Shown here one piece after another: positions 17,136-27,425 of a DNA stretch of 61,833 nt (positions within the stretch are counted from its first letter, which is position 1; every line of letters begins with the position of its first letter). The notes beneath the pieces were generated by a model, which saw only the letters and a program-made list of their open reading frames with translations, was not told the origin of the DNA and made no database searches. The stretch covers positions 1-61,833 of the forward strand of contig NZ_JACJRE010000047.1 in assembly GCF_014697075.1 (NCBI RefSeq), given 5' to 3'. Made by a program: the position numbers and the translations under genes. Source of the DNA: Tolypothrix sp. FACHB-123 (GTDB lineage Bacteria; Cyanobacteriota; Cyanobacteriia; Cyanobacteriales; Nostocaceae).

Positions 17136-19799
17136 ATGAGAAATCCTATACGTAAATCTATAGCCTCAAGATTATTTCTCTATGTACTAGGCGGTGCTTT
17201 AGTCGGTTTAGGCAGCATGTCCTACTTCTTCTATCAAGCTTTAGAACAGCGAGCTAGAAGTGAAATGCGAAGTAATTTAAGTACACAAGTCAAGTTAATT
17301 GAAGGAGAACTGGCTAGGGTGCAGCAGTCTATGCTGGATTTATCTGCTGCGGTTAAATCCATGCACCATCAAGGAGTTAGAGATCCAGAAGCTTACAAGC
17401 AATTAGTATTTAATCTGTTTCAACAGCGCTCATCTCTAACAATGGCATTAGGCTTTGGTCAGACTCCCTTTCAAGTTGTACCAGAGCGTGAATGGTATTG
17501 GCCGTACTTTTTTGTCGATCAAAACACTCCCGGTCAAATTGGTCGGCAATTACCACCTCCATATAACAAGATGCGCTATGCAGATTTGTACCAAGACGAT
17601 CAATACCCCAAACAGGATTATTACAAATTACCTGTAACAACCAAAAAAAACTTCTGGCTAGAACCCTATCAATGGTACGGGCTAACTTTAACAACTTATA
17701 ACGGCCCAATATTTAACGATCATCAGGAGATGATAGGGATTGCTGCATTAGACATTAACGTGACGGCGTTGAGTGACCAAGTTAAAGCACCTGTAACTTG
17801 GGGAGGAGGTTACTTTGCAATTATCAGCGAACATGGCAATCTACTTGCTTATCCGCCCGATCAGCAAAAAGCTAAATCACTAGCGACTTATAAGGATATA
17901 CCACAGCTAAGAGATGTCTGGCAGCAGATTGAAAAAGATGATGATGGATTTGTGCAAGCTAGAGGAAAATACTGGGTATTTCAAAAGGTTAAAGGAACGA
18001 ACTGGTTAATGTTGGCAGCGGTACCTCAGTCAGTTGTATTAGTCCCAGTATTATCCATCGCCGTTGGAGGTGCATTAGGTGCTGGTACAGTGTTAGCTTT
18101 GGTAGTCATTCTATTTATTCGCCAACTTAATAAACGCTTGCAACCCATTCTCGAAGAGTGCCATAAACTAGCAGCAGTTGATGCACAGAGAGCACTACGT
18201 TTAGTTCAAGATAACGAAGTAATTATTAATGACAAGCAAAAGCAACATTTGGACTTAAATTATGCAGATGAATTAGATGTTTTAGCACAGTCTTTTAATC
18301 AAATGGCAGCCCAATTAAAAGAGTCATTTGAGGACTTAGAACTACGTGTTGAGGAACGTACAGTTGAACTTAAAGAAGCGAAAGAATTAGCTGATGGTGC
18401 CAATCGTGCTAAGAGCGAATTCCTGGCCAACATGAGCCATGAGCTACGCACACCCCTTAATGGGATTTTAGGTTATGCACAAATTCTGCAAACCTCAAAA
18501 AATATGTCAGAAAAACAGCAGAAAGGCATTAATATTATTAATCAATGCGCTTCACATCTCCTGACCCTCATTAATGATATTCTCGATCTCTCTAAAATCG
18601 AAGCTCGGAAAATGGAATTGTATCCTACAAGTTTTCATTTTCCCTCTTTTCTCCAGGCAGTTTCTGAAATTTGTCGCATTAAAGCTGAACAAAAAGGAAT
18701 CACTTTTGTTTATCAACCTGATGGACTACTACCAATAGGTATCCAAGCAGATGAAAAACGATTACGCCAAGTTTTAATTAATTTATTGGGCAATGCTATC
18801 AAGTTTACTGAAAAAGGTAGTGTTACATTTATAGTCAAAATTCAGCAGATAAAAAGTGGTTATCAAGATGAACCTTCTACCTATCAAGTGCGCTTCATAG
18901 TGGAAGATACAGGTGTAGGTATGTCTAGCGAGCAAATAAAAAAAATATTTTTACCTTTTGAGCAGGTAGGTAATGTTAAAAAACAATCAGAGGGCACGGG
19001 ATTAGGTTTAGCAATTAGTCAAAAAATTGTTTCTATGATGGGTGGCAGCATAGAAGTAAAAAGCCAACCCGAAAAGGGTAGCATCTTCTGGTTTGATGTA
19101 GAAATTTCTGAATCAAGAGAATGGGCTGATAAATCAAAAGTTTCTCAACAAGGAACAATTATTAGTTTTAAAGGGGAAAAACGAAAAATTCTCGTCGTAG
19201 ACGATCGTTGGGAAAATCGCTCTGTATTAGTGAATCTACTCGAACCTATCGGTTTTGAAATTGTCGAAGCAGTAGATGGACAAGAAGCATTAGAAAAAAT
19301 TGCTGAATCTGTGCCAGACCTGATTATTACAGATGTTAGTATGCCAGGAATGAATGGATTAGAGATGATACAAAAATTGCGCAATTCTCCTGATTTGAGT
19401 CATCTGAAAATAATTGTCTCATCAGCAAGCGTATTTGACTCTGATAAGCAGAAGAGTTTAGACGCAGGCGGTGATGACTTTCTTCCCAAACCTGTGCAAG
19501 CATCAGAGCTATTTGGAAAATTACATATATATTTAGAATTGGAATGGATTTATGATGAAAATTACACAGATTTGGCAATAACGCAAGAAGTAGTACTACC
19601 TCCGATGGCAGAACTAAAACAGTTGTATGAATTAGCGTTAAAAGGTCGCATTAAAGCAATACAAAAACAACTAGATGAATTAGAAAAAAATAATATTATA
19701 TTTAGTCCATTTGTCCAAGAAATACAGCAATTAGCACAAAATTTTCAAATAGAAAAAATTCAAAAAATTATGGAGAAATATATCAATATAAATAATTAA
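17136..19799 (+). CDS. Cache-domain hybrid histidine kinase with C-terminal receiver
   Basis: 887 residues; ATG with aaggat just upstream. TM1 at about 12-34, a periplasmic double-Cache-like domain (35-300), TM2 near 303-327, HAMP (330-395), a short coiled coil, HisKA with the phosphoacceptor in [11 protein letters not shown], and HATPase ([23 protein letters not shown]). A receiver follows (KILVVDDR…[13 protein letters not shown]; phosphorylatable Asp in TDVSMP), then a roughly 75-residue helical tail. The Cache part lacks the RxW[FY] pattern of amino-acid-binding dCache sensors but keeps an Asp (ALDINV), so the ligand is open. It starts 133 bp after the NRPS stop and ends 51 bp before the next kinase start, consistent with a shared unit. 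Confidence 0.9.
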   Translation: MRNPIRKSIASRLFLYVLGGALVGLGSMSYFFYQALEQRARSEMRSNLSTQVKLIEGELARVQQSMLDLSAAVKSMHHQGVRDPEAYKQLVFNLFQQRSSLTMALGFGQTPFQVVPEREWYWPYFFVDQNTPGQIGRQLPPPYNKMRYADLYQDDQYPKQDYYKLPVTTKKNFWLEPYQWYGLTLTTYNGPIFNDHQEMIGIAALDINVTALSDQVKAPVTWGGGYFAIISEHGNLLAYPPDQQKAKSLATYKDIPQLRDVWQQIEKDDDGFVQARGKYWVFQKVKGTNWLMLAAVPQSVVLVPVLSIAVGGALGAGTVLALVVILFIRQLNKRLQPILEECHKLAAVDAQRALRLVQDNEVIINDKQKQHLDLNYADELDVLAQSFNQMAAQLKESFEDLELRVEERTVELKEAKELADGANRAKSEFLANMSHELRTPLNGILGYAQILQTSKNMSEKQQKGINIINQCASHLLTLINDILDLSKIEARKMELYPTSFHFPSFLQAVSEICRIKAEQKGITFVYQPDGLLPIGIQADEKRLRQVLINLLGNAIKFTEKGSVTFIVKIQQIKSGYQDEPSTYQVRFIVEDTGVGMSSEQIKKIFLPFEQVGNVKKQSEGTGLGLAISQKIVSMMGGSIEVKSQPEKGSIFWFDVEISESREWADKSKVSQQGTIISFKGEKRKILVVDDRWENRSVLVNLLEPIGFEIVEAVDGQEALEKIAESVPDLIITDVSMPGMNGLEMIQKLRNSPDLSHLKIIVSSASVFDSDKQKSLDAGGDDFLPKPVQASELFGKLHIYLELEWIYDENYTDLAITQEVVLPPMAELKQLYELALKGRIKAIQKQLDELEKNNIIFSPFVQEIQQLAQNFQIEKIQKIMEKYININN

Positions 19800-19850
19800 T
19801 TTTCCTGCTTGTTAAAATCTAATTATTTCAATAAAGGTTTAATAAGAATA

Positions 19851-21317
19851 ATGCAGAACCCAGAAACAAATTTAATTTTAATTGTTGATGATACTCCGAC
19901 AAACTTAGAAGTACTTTCAGAAGCTTTAACAGATGCAGGCTTTGATGTGGCGGTTGCAACTAGTGGTGAAAGTGCAATTAAGCAAGTTGAATATGAGCCA
20001 CCAGAGCTAATTTTATTAGATGTAATGATGCCAGGAATTGATGGATTTGAAACTTGCTATCGATTAAAAACAAATCCTAAAACACAACATATTCCCATCA
20101 TTTTTATGACTGCCCTTGCTGACACAGTAGATAAAGTCAAAGGTCTTTCTCTAGGTGCTGTAGATTATATTACTAAGCCGTTTCAGCAAGCGGAGGCCTT
20201 AGCTCGTATACAAATTCATTTGAAGCTGCAAAATGTCACCTTAGCTCTAGAGAAACAGAATGTACGTCTTCAACAAGAAATTCAAGAACGAGTATCCGCA
20301 GAATTAGCATTACAGAAGTTAACTCAAGAGTTAGAGCAACGGGTAGCTGACAGGACTAAAGAGCTTTCCCAAGCACTGCAAGATCTGCAAAAGGCTCAAG
20401 TGAAACTGATCCAATCAGAAAAATTAGCTACTCTAGGTCAGTTAGTAGCAGGTGTTGCACACGAAATTAATAATCCAGTCAACTTTATACATGGCAATCT
20501 TCAGCACGCTAGCTGTTATATTGAAGACTTACTAGAACTCATTAACCTCTACCAAACTCAGTTTCCTAACTCTAATCCAGAGATTGCCAAAAAATCCAAA
20601 GAAATAGACTTGGAGTTTCTCAGGTTGGATTTACCTAAAATTATCTCTTCAATGGCAATTGGAACTCAAAGAATTCAGGAAATCGTGCAATCTTTTCGCA
20701 ATTTTTCCCGTCATGATGAAGCCGAAGTCAAAAAAGTAAATATCCATGATGGTTTAAATAGTACACTGATGCTTATTGACCATCGCTTAAAGGCAAAACC
20801 TGGTTATCCGGCGATTCAACTTATTAAAGATTATGGGAATTTGCCTGCTGTTGAGTGCTTTGCAGGCAAAATGAACCAAGTGTTTATGAATGTCCTCAGT
20901 AATGCAATTGATGCCTTGGAAGAGTTAATGGGGAATGAACAGAGTTTTGAAAATAGCATATCACCTATAATTCGCATTCATACAGAAGTAGTAGCAAGCG
21001 ATCGCATTATGATTCGGATTGCGGACAACGGGCCAGGAATCACAGAGATAGTGCAAAAGCGGGTGTTTGACCCTTTCTTCACAACTAAACCTGCTGGTAA
21101 AGGAACAGGTTTGGGGATGTCAATCAGCCATCAAATTGTGGTTGAAAAACATGGTGGCTCTTTATACTGTGTCTCCTGTCCAGGGAATGGTGCAGAGTTT
21201 GTTATTGAGATTCCAATTAAGCAGGAAAATTTACCCGATCCTAGCTGGTGGGAATCTCCAGACTTATCTGAAAAATCTATGGAGGATCAAGCATCACCTC
21301 TCATAGCACAAATATAG
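19851..21317 (+). CDS. Soluble receiver-histidine kinase
   Basis: 488 residues from ATG 19851; a TTG at 19809 is in frame but poor. Order: receiver domain (LILIVDDTPTN; Asp in LILLDVMMPG; Lys in YITKPF), a long coiled coil (about 130-190), HisKA with LVAGVAHEINNPVNFIHGNL, and HATPase (NQVFMNVLSNAIDAL, IADNGPGI, GTGLGMSI). There are no membrane helices. The layout is common in cyanobacterial phosphorelays, where the receiver takes phosphate from an upstream kinase; the adjacent Cache hybrid kinase is the obvious candidate. No DNA-binding regulator is adjacent, so the output is unknown. Confidence 0.88.
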   Translation: MQNPETNLILIVDDTPTNLEVLSEALTDAGFDVAVATSGESAIKQVEYEPPELILLDVMMPGIDGFETCYRLKTNPKTQHIPIIFMTALADTVDKVKGLSLGAVDYITKPFQQAEALARIQIHLKLQNVTLALEKQNVRLQQEIQERVSAELALQKLTQELEQRVADRTKELSQALQDLQKAQVKLIQSEKLATLGQLVAGVAHEINNPVNFIHGNLQHASCYIEDLLELINLYQTQFPNSNPEIAKKSKEIDLEFLRLDLPKIISSMAIGTQRIQEIVQSFRNFSRHDEAEVKKVNIHDGLNSTLMLIDHRLKAKPGYPAIQLIKDYGNLPAVECFAGKMNQVFMNVLSNAIDALEELMGNEQSFENSISPIIRIHTEVVASDRIMIRIADNGPGITEIVQKRVFDPFFTTKPAGKGTGLGMSISHQIVVEKHGGSLYCVSCPGNGAEFVIEIPIKQENLPDPSWWESPDLSEKSMEDQASPLIAQI

Positions 21318-21476
21318 GGTATGAGGTAGCAACATCAGGAAATCAGGGCAGTAGGAAAACCAAAAAAATTTAATATCTGTCATTTTTGGAACTAGTATTA
21401 ATGCTGTTTTATCTGATTTATCACTCCCATTTACAAGACATTAGTTTTTCAAAGTCATCTAATAGATAGCTGCTGC

Positions 21477-22217
21477 CTATTTGTAATATAGCTTTCCATT
21501 TCGGACTTGCACTACTGGATGATTGCACCTGCGTACTAATTGTTCATCATGGGTAGTGACAATTACTGTTGCGCCAAAAGTATTTAACTTTTGGAGAATT
21601 TGCATCACTTGCCAAGAATTATCTGGATCGAGGTTTCCTGTTGGTTCATCGGCCAAAAGTAGTGGTGGTGTTCCGACTATTGCTCTGGCAATACTCACCC
21701 TTTGTTGCTCTCCACCAGAAAGTTGATCTGGAAAGGAGTTTGCTTTAGAAAGCAAACCCACCAGCTTTAATGTTGGTTCTAAACGGCGTTGAATTTCTTT
21801 TTTGGTATAACCTTGAGCCTGCAAGACAAAAGTCACATTTTCTGCAACTGTTCGTTGGGGAATCAGTTTATAGTCTTGAAACACAATGCCAATACGTCGC
21901 CGCAATAATGACAAGCGATCGCCCCGCAATGCAGCAATGTTACAATCATCAACAATTACTTCTCCCTGTGTTGCCAACTCTTCACCATAAAATAGTTTCA
22001 ACAGAGTTGATTTACCAGAACCACTTGGGCCTGTGATAAATAAAAATTCTTTTTGTTTGACTTCTAGGTTTACATCTACCAATGCATGACAACCATTAGT
22101 ATAGGTTTTTGTCACAGATCGCAATTGCAATATAGCACTGCTGCTTTGCTGGTCAGTTGTGCTGCCTTCTCTAGGTATAATTTCTTTGTTCGTTTCCTGA
22201 GTTGTTAATAGTGGCAT
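21477..22217 (-). CDS. ftsE: Cell-division ABC ATPase FtsE
   Basis: 246 residues from ATG 22217. The frame stays open to a TTG at 22310, but that extension is not conserved-looking. A full ABC ATPase: Walker A GPSGSGKST, Q-loop GIVFQDYKLI, signature LSGGEQQRVSIARA, Walker B LLADEPTGNLD and switch TTHD. The IVFQDYKLIPQRTVAENV segment and the LFYGEE region are FtsE hallmarks. With FtsX, FtsE regulates septal peptidoglycan hydrolysis; ftsX is not in the window. Convergent with the kinase operon. Confidence 0.85.
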   Translation of the reverse strand: MPLLTTQETNKEIIPREGSTTDQQSSSAILQLRSVTKTYTNGCHALVDVNLEVKQKEFLFITGPSGSGKSTLLKLFYGEELATQGEVIVDDCNIAALRGDRLSLLRRRIGIVFQDYKLIPQRTVAENVTFVLQAQGYTKKEIQRRLEPTLKLVGLLSKANSFPDQLSGGEQQRVSIARAIVGTPPLLLADEPTGNLDPDNSWQVMQILQKLNTFGATVIVTTHDEQLVRRCNHPVVQVRNGKLYYK

Positions 22218-22403
22218 TGCTGAATTGTTAGGAAAAGATAAATCTTTGACAGTGGAAATTCCATACAAAATAATGATTCCCAGATTAAATCTGAGAATTT
22301 CAAATCTCAAATTAAAAATCTTAAGTTTTCTGCCCGCAATACTCAGTAATTACCACTCAGAAATTGTCTGCTGAAGAAGTTAGAAGGCTGAATTTTCAGC
22401 CCC

Positions 22404-22431
22404 AAAAAAAATAATCACCCCTTAGGGGTGA
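22404..22431 (-). terminator. Rho-independent terminator of the glycosyltransferase gene
   Basis: Read leftward: a perfect 7-bp stem tcacccc/ggggtga with a taa loop (22431-22415), then ttattttttt. It lies about 100 bp beyond the stop of the WecG-type gene. Confidence 0.75.
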
Positions 22432-22531
22432 CGGTTGTCTCTCTCTAGGGTTACCCTAACCGCAGTCACTGAGCAACAACGGGAGATAGAGGTATAAGAA
22501 AACCCGAAAGACAGTTACTTACAGCTAATCT

Positions 22532-23287
22532 TCAAGAAATTGCTCTTCTGGCAGTTAAATGATAAATAAAAGCTTTGAAGGCAAACTCTGGTAAAGCTAA
22601 CATCCTCCGCCAGCGCCAAGGTTCTTGATAAAGCCGATATAGCCATTCTAAATTGTTATTTCCTAACCAAGCCGGAGCGCGATTTTTCGTACCAGACCAA
22701 ATATCAAAACTGCCACCAACACCAATCCAAATTGCTTGAGGACATAAATAACGGTGTTTAGCAATCCATAATTCTTGACGTGGTACTCCTAAACCTACAA
22801 AAATTACTTGTGGCTGTAATTGACTGAGAGCTTCTCGCAATTCCTCTTCTTCTTCTTGGGAATGGTAACCGGAGTTAGTACCGACTACATTTAAACTAGG
22901 AATTTGCTGTTGACAAAATTCTGCGGCTTTTGCAGCGACTCCTGGTGCTCCACCATAGAAAAATACCTTGGCAGGAATATGCTGTTTTCCCAATTCTTGT
23001 AATAGTGTTTCTGCTAGTTCAATTCCAGGACAACGTTCTACTTTTTGCCATAATAGCCACCGCAAATACAGAACTACTCCTGCTCCATCTGGAATTACTA
23101 ACTCCGCATCTTGAATGACTTTAGCTAAGGCACTATTACGTTCTGCCTGCATAGTCATTTCTGCATTGAGCGTTACTACATGAGTTCCTCTGCCTTGTTG
23201 CAGGCATTCTAGCAACCAGCCTGGATAGTTAGCCATCACATGGACTGGTATTCCCAACACTGAAAATGCTTGATTGCGTTTAGACAT
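22532..23287 (-). CDS. WecG/TagA/CpsF family glycosyltransferase
   Basis: 251 residues. Family GT26 motifs are seen: VVTLNAEM near 37-44, VIPDGAGVV (catalytic Asp region), FFYGGAPGVAAKAAE, PQVIFVGLGVPRQELWI and GVGGSFDIWSGTKNRAP near 190-205, then the C-terminal LEWLYRLYQEPWRWRRM. The enzyme transfers an N-acetylhexosamine or similar sugar to a lipid-linked acceptor during wall-polymer or exopolysaccharide synthesis. It is peripheral to the membrane through its C-terminal helices. ATG start; no polysaccharide cluster is adjacent. Confidence 0.9.
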   Translation of the reverse strand: MSKRNQAFSVLGIPVHVMANYPGWLLECLQQGRGTHVVTLNAEMTMQAERNSALAKVIQDAELVIPDGAGVVLYLRWLLWQKVERCPGIELAETLLQELGKQHIPAKVFFYGGAPGVAAKAAEFCQQQIPSLNVVGTNSGYHSQEEEEELREALSQLQPQVIFVGLGVPRQELWIAKHRYLCPQAIWIGVGGSFDIWSGTKNRAPAWLGNNNLEWLYRLYQEPWRWRRMLALPEFAFKAFIYHLTARRAIS

Positions 23288-24326
23288 AGACGATTTTTAC
23301 TTTAGCCTCACACCACAGTCTCTCGAAGGTTAGTTTATCAAATTTTTTAATATATTGTCTGTGGTCATTTTAGCTATCAGCAATTTGTGCTTAGGTCTAT
23401 AAAACTAAGTAAATTTTCTGCTAGAAATAATTTAAAAAATTCTATGCTAGCTACCGTAATCCTATGTAATGTTTAATGTGTGAATTTAGACTTTCATGCA
23501 GGTTGCTGTAAATGTTACTGAGAAATATTTGAGGATTGCTATAAATATTACATTTTTATTGCTATAAAAATATCTTATCTGAACATAAGTAGTCATCTTG
23601 GTGGGAATTTTTAGAAATGTCTGAAATGATTCATGCATTTCGAGAAGTATCTTATAGTTAAGTAATTAACTATAGGGTAGTTCTAGAATCACCGCTTACA
23701 TTCAACAGCCTAGGCGGAGCCTTCTGGATATACTTTCCCATACTCTGAGTTGAAGCAGGGTAAAATAGGGATTTTACATTCGCTTGCCAATAATGCTAGC
23801 CTTCAAAAACAACTTAAGCTTCATGTCAATGAAGATATTTTAACGATCGGGTGTTTGTCTCAAAGCATCCTGTTTTGTGGCAGATGCTATATCTCTAGCA
23901 GATGGAGAGGACATATTTGGCTGGGAATTCAAATATATTGGTTATAGTTCGCTTTCATAGTTTATGAGCTTTTGTGAGTTGTAGTACAAGAGTTTGGCAA
24001 TATGAACAAACTACCCATCCCATCTCTTAAGGATGCTGGTGCTTGTCTTGTTGCTTTAATTGTTGGCAATCCCTAGCAATAGGCAGCCAAATTAATTAAT
24101 TGATAACAGATGTATTTGCTTGGGGTTTAGCCTGCTTAATTCTATGATGAGAGTGTGATGTTCCTGAGGGAATGAATGCCTATGGCATTGGTAACACCTT
24201 TACGTGTTAGCTTTACTCACAAAGCACTTTTAAATTTTTGTATAGATATTTAGTGACTGCATTTCCTACAAGTTTTGAGTAAACTCGATTTTACAGTTAA
24301 GGTAGTGTAACGGGCGGAAGTTGGCT
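23288..24326. other. 1-kb intergenic region with a perfect inverted repeat
   Basis: No convincing gene. A 9-bp perfect inverted repeat, tatagttaa/ttaactata with a 4-nt spacer, occupies 23653-23674. Open frames at 23750-23947 (TTG start) and 24002-24076 (24 codons) lack ribosome sites and are doubtful. The region lies between two divergently transcribed genes and probably holds the promoter of the NarL-type regulator. A small RNA is possible but not shown. Confidence 0.45.
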
Positions 24327-25046
24327 ATGAGTAAAATTCGTATTGCTCTGATTGAAGATCATGACCTCACCCGTGTGGGTATTCGGACAGCACTACTGCA
24401 AAAAGAGGAAATTGAAATTGTAGGAGAAGCTGCCAATGCTGCGGAAGGTCTGAAAATGTTAAAAACGCTACAACCGGATATTGCGATTGTAGATATTGGC
24501 TTACCAGATAAAGATGGTATTGAGTTGACGCGGGAGTTAAAGACTACTAGTAATGGAGCAGAGTTAAAAATTAAGGTGTTAATTCTAACACTCAGAGATA
24601 ACAAAGAGGCAGTACTCGCAGCTTTCGCGGCTGGAGCTGATTCCTACTGTATGAAGGATATTAAATTTGATAATTTGCTAGAAGCAGTGCGAGTAACCCA
24701 CAATGGCAATGCTTGGATAGATCCGGCGATCGCTAGAATTGTATTACAACAAGCACAACAAAATCCTGCTAAACAAGATCTAGTATCATTAGATACAAAA
24801 AATCTCCTGAATACCTCTGCTTCTGGGGAGATTCAGGAACATATAGATCCTTACACCCTGACAGAAAGAGAATTAGAAGTGTTACAGTTGATTGTCGAAG
24901 GTTGTAGCAATGCAGTCATCGCAGAAAGGCTTTACATCACAGTCGGGACAGTGAAAACTCACGTCCGGAATATTTTAAATAAGCTATGTGCTGACGATCG
25001 CACTCAAGCGGCAGTTCGTGCGTTGCGTTCTGGATTGGTGGGATAA
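24327..25046 (+). CDS. NarL/FixJ-type response regulator
   Basis: 239 residues from ATG 24327; an in-frame TTG two codons earlier is unnecessary. The receiver domain (residues 3-125) has the acidic pair in ALIEDHDLTR, the phosphorylated Asp in IAIVDIGLPDKDG (about 54) and the Lys in CMKDIKF. A linker with DPAIARIVL follows. The C-terminal LuxR helix-turn-helix is LTERELEVLQLIVEGCSNAVIAERLYITVGTVKTHVRNIL-like, at about 178-225. It binds DNA as a phosphorylation-controlled regulator. No kinase is adjacent; an RsbU-like phosphatase gene follows 276 bp later. Confidence 0.93.
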   Translation: MSKIRIALIEDHDLTRVGIRTALLQKEEIEIVGEAANAAEGLKMLKTLQPDIAIVDIGLPDKDGIELTRELKTTSNGAELKIKVLILTLRDNKEAVLAAFAAGADSYCMKDIKFDNLLEAVRVTHNGNAWIDPAIARIVLQQAQQNPAKQDLVSLDTKNLLNTSASGEIQEHIDPYTLTERELEVLQLIVEGCSNAVIAERLYITVGTVKTHVRNILNKLCADDRTQAAVRALRSGLVG

Positions 25047-25322
25047 GTTGAAGTTGAGCAATGTCGCTCCCAACGACGAAAGATAAAGAAAAATCTCCAA
25101 CTTTAAGCAAAATATTTGATTGCAAAGTGGGTATCTTCTTTATAGGACTACTGTCTGATTTGTGCGCCTGCTAGCTCTATACACTTGGAAGTAGCTCTTT
25201 TCCTGGTGGCTATTGCTTGCCTACACTATATGGTGTTGATTTTTGGTTATGTCATTATTTATTAGGTGTCATAAAAATTACACTTTTGCTCAATACCAGT
25301 ATCTAAAAAGTTAAAGTCACAT

Positions 25323-26996
25323 ATGACTGAAATCGAGGGAAACAAACTCAAGCTCATGGTGGTAGATGATGAGCCAGATAACTTAGATTTACTCTACCGC
25401 ACTTTTAGACGAGATTTTGACGTATATCAAGCCAATCATGCCCTTAGCGCCCTAGAAATTTTAGATAAAGAGGGCGAAATGGCTGTGATTATTTCTGACC
25501 AAAGAATGCCAGAAATGAACGGCACTGAATTCTTGAGCCGCACGGTAGAGCGTTTTCCCGATACCATCAGGATTTTGCTGACTGGTTTTACTGATGTGGA
25601 AGACTTGGTAGATGCAATTAACTCAGGTCAAGTATTTAAGTACATCACCAAACCCTGGAATCCTCAAAGGTTAAAGGCACTGGTTGAGCAAGCTACTGAT
25701 ACCTATCGTTTAGTTAAAAAGCGGACTCAAGAGCTACGTAGAGCATTACGGCGAGAATCTTTATTTAATGCCGTAACAACAGCAATTCGTGAGTCTTTAG
25801 ACTACGACAGTATGCTGCAAAAGATTGTGGCAACTATTGGTGAAACATTTGAAACAACTTGTTGCTTCCTGAGGCCAGTAGAGGGCGATTGTCTAACATC
25901 AGATGTCTTCTCTTATCAAGATCCTAATTTTGATACATCACTTTCTGCCTTTGACCCTAGCTCTTTAATTGAAAAAGTACTTGCAACTCGTCAGTATCAA
26001 CTGACTCAAGGGATAGATGATGGTAACCCTTGTCACCAGTTAGTTGTGCCATTGTCTTATCAGCAACAACTGCTGGCTGTGCTTGCCCTTTACCAAAGAG
26101 GTCAGGATCATTCTTGGCAAGATGAAGACATTCAACTGATTGCAGGTGTTGCGGAACAAGCTGCTTTAGCACTGTCACAAGCAAAACTATATCAGCGCCT
26201 CCAAGAAAAACAACACCAAATTCGAGCTGAGTTAGAAGTTGCCCGCCAAATTCAAAATAACTTACTAAGGCAAAGTTTACCTGATATTAAGGGCGCAAAA
26301 GTACAAGCTTGCTGCTATGCGGCGCGGGAAGTAGGAGGTGATTTTTTTGAAGTATTTGTTCATCCGAAAGGGGACTTGTGGTTGGCAGTAGGTGATGTTT
26401 CCGGTAAGGGCGTACCAGCAGCTTTGTTTATGGCTAGTGCTATTTCAGTGTTACGGCGAGAATTATCTCAAGAAACGCCGGCTGAGCCAAATATAGTCAT
26501 GCAAAATCTGAATCATGCTATGTCTGATGACTTGATTAGCAACAATTGTTTTATCACTCTCGTCTTAGCATGTTATACGCCTAGCACTAGGCAATTTGTC
26601 TATGCTAATGCCGGGCACATCTATCCGTTACTTTGGTCTTCAGATACGACTGCATCAGAACAACCCCAATATCTTAAGGTTCGCAGCATTCCCTTAGGTA
26701 TATTGCCTAAATGGCAGGCACAGTCTGGTCACTTAGTGCTGAATCCCAATGATATCTTGCTGTTAGCCAGTGATGGAATTACAGAAGCAATGGTATCAAA
26801 TAGTGTGTTTAAATGTAAAAATACTGAAGATAATAGTCAAGCATTTAGTAGATCTATGCTGAATCAAGACGGTCTTTGGCAACTTTTGCAACAACAACCA
26901 AAACCACTTTATCTTAGCGATTTATTAACTCGTATTCAGGCAAACAGCCCAGTTCAAGAAGACGACCAAACTATACTCTCATTGGAGGTTTTGTAA
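25323..26996 (+). CDS. Receiver-GAF-PP2C (RsbU/SpoIIE-type) phosphatase
   Basis: 557 residues. A receiver domain (LMVVDDEPDN at 11-20; Asp in IIISDQRMPEMNG near 57; Lys in YITKPWNP) of the RpfG-like type is followed by a coiled linker, a GAF domain (about 145-285) and a PP2C-like serine phosphatase (REVGGDFFEV, LWLAVGDVSGKGVPAALFMA, NAGHIYPLL, ASDGITEA, DDQTIL). Such proteins dephosphorylate anti-sigma-factor antagonists in partner-switching systems. The downstream RsbW-like gene starts 3 bp after the stop, so the two are surely translated together. No antagonist (STAS) gene is visible. Confidence 0.93.
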   Translation: MTEIEGNKLKLMVVDDEPDNLDLLYRTFRRDFDVYQANHALSALEILDKEGEMAVIISDQRMPEMNGTEFLSRTVERFPDTIRILLTGFTDVEDLVDAINSGQVFKYITKPWNPQRLKALVEQATDTYRLVKKRTQELRRALRRESLFNAVTTAIRESLDYDSMLQKIVATIGETFETTCCFLRPVEGDCLTSDVFSYQDPNFDTSLSAFDPSSLIEKVLATRQYQLTQGIDDGNPCHQLVVPLSYQQQLLAVLALYQRGQDHSWQDEDIQLIAGVAEQAALALSQAKLYQRLQEKQHQIRAELEVARQIQNNLLRQSLPDIKGAKVQACCYAAREVGGDFFEVFVHPKGDLWLAVGDVSGKGVPAALFMASAISVLRRELSQETPAEPNIVMQNLNHAMSDDLISNNCFITLVLACYTPSTRQFVYANAGHIYPLLWSSDTTASEQPQYLKVRSIPLGILPKWQAQSGHLVLNPNDILLLASDGITEAMVSNSVFKCKNTEDNSQAFSRSMLNQDGLWQLLQQQPKPLYLSDLLTRIQANSPVQEDDQTILSLEVL

Positions 26997-26999
26997 GTA

Positions 27000-27425
27000 A
27001 TGAAAAGTGAGCTACATGTACCCAGTGACTTAAATTTTTTAAATATTGTCGAAAACTGGTTGTTAGGATGCTTGAAAATCCAGCTAGGAGAATCGGTTGA
27101 TTGGTCGCGACAATCAAGTCGTTTGCGGCTGGCTTTGGTAGAAGCTTACTCGAATGTAGTCCGCCATGCTCATAAGGAACAGGCTAATTTACCTGTTTTA
27201 CTACGTTTGGAGTTAAAAAACCGGGATCTGGCTTTAGAGGTTTGGGACTACGGTGAAGGCTTTGATATGTCTACTTACTTTCCGCCAAACCCTTTAGAAA
27301 AACAAGAAGGGGGTTATGGTTGGCTAATTATGAACCGATTGATGGATAAGGTTGAGTATCAGTTACAGGTAGATGGCGCTAACTGCCTGAAGTTAGAAGC
27401 TACTTTACCCGAATTAGTTAGTTGA
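27000..27425 (+). CDS. RsbW-like anti-sigma serine kinase
   Basis: 141 residues, an HATPase_c_2 domain: LRLALVEAYSNVVRHAHK is the N box (about 43-60), WDYGEGFDMS the G1 box, and GGYGWLIMNRLMDKVEY the ATP lid and G2 region. In partner switching such a kinase phosphorylates an antagonist and sequesters a sigma factor or other target. The start is 3 bp after the RsbU-like phosphatase stop. A weak hairpin (ccttga/tcaagg, 27430-27448) follows. Confidence 0.88.
   Translation: MKSELHVPSDLNFLNIVENWLLGCLKIQLGESVDWSRQSSRLRLALVEAYSNVVRHAHKEQANLPVLLRLELKNRDLALEVWDYGEGFDMSTYFPPNPLEKQEGGYGWLIMNRLMDKVEYQLQVDGANCLKLEATLPELVS

Noticed and set aside
23750-23947. A 65-codon frame in the 1-kb gap
   Set aside because: TTG start, no ribosome site, no recognisable protein pattern.
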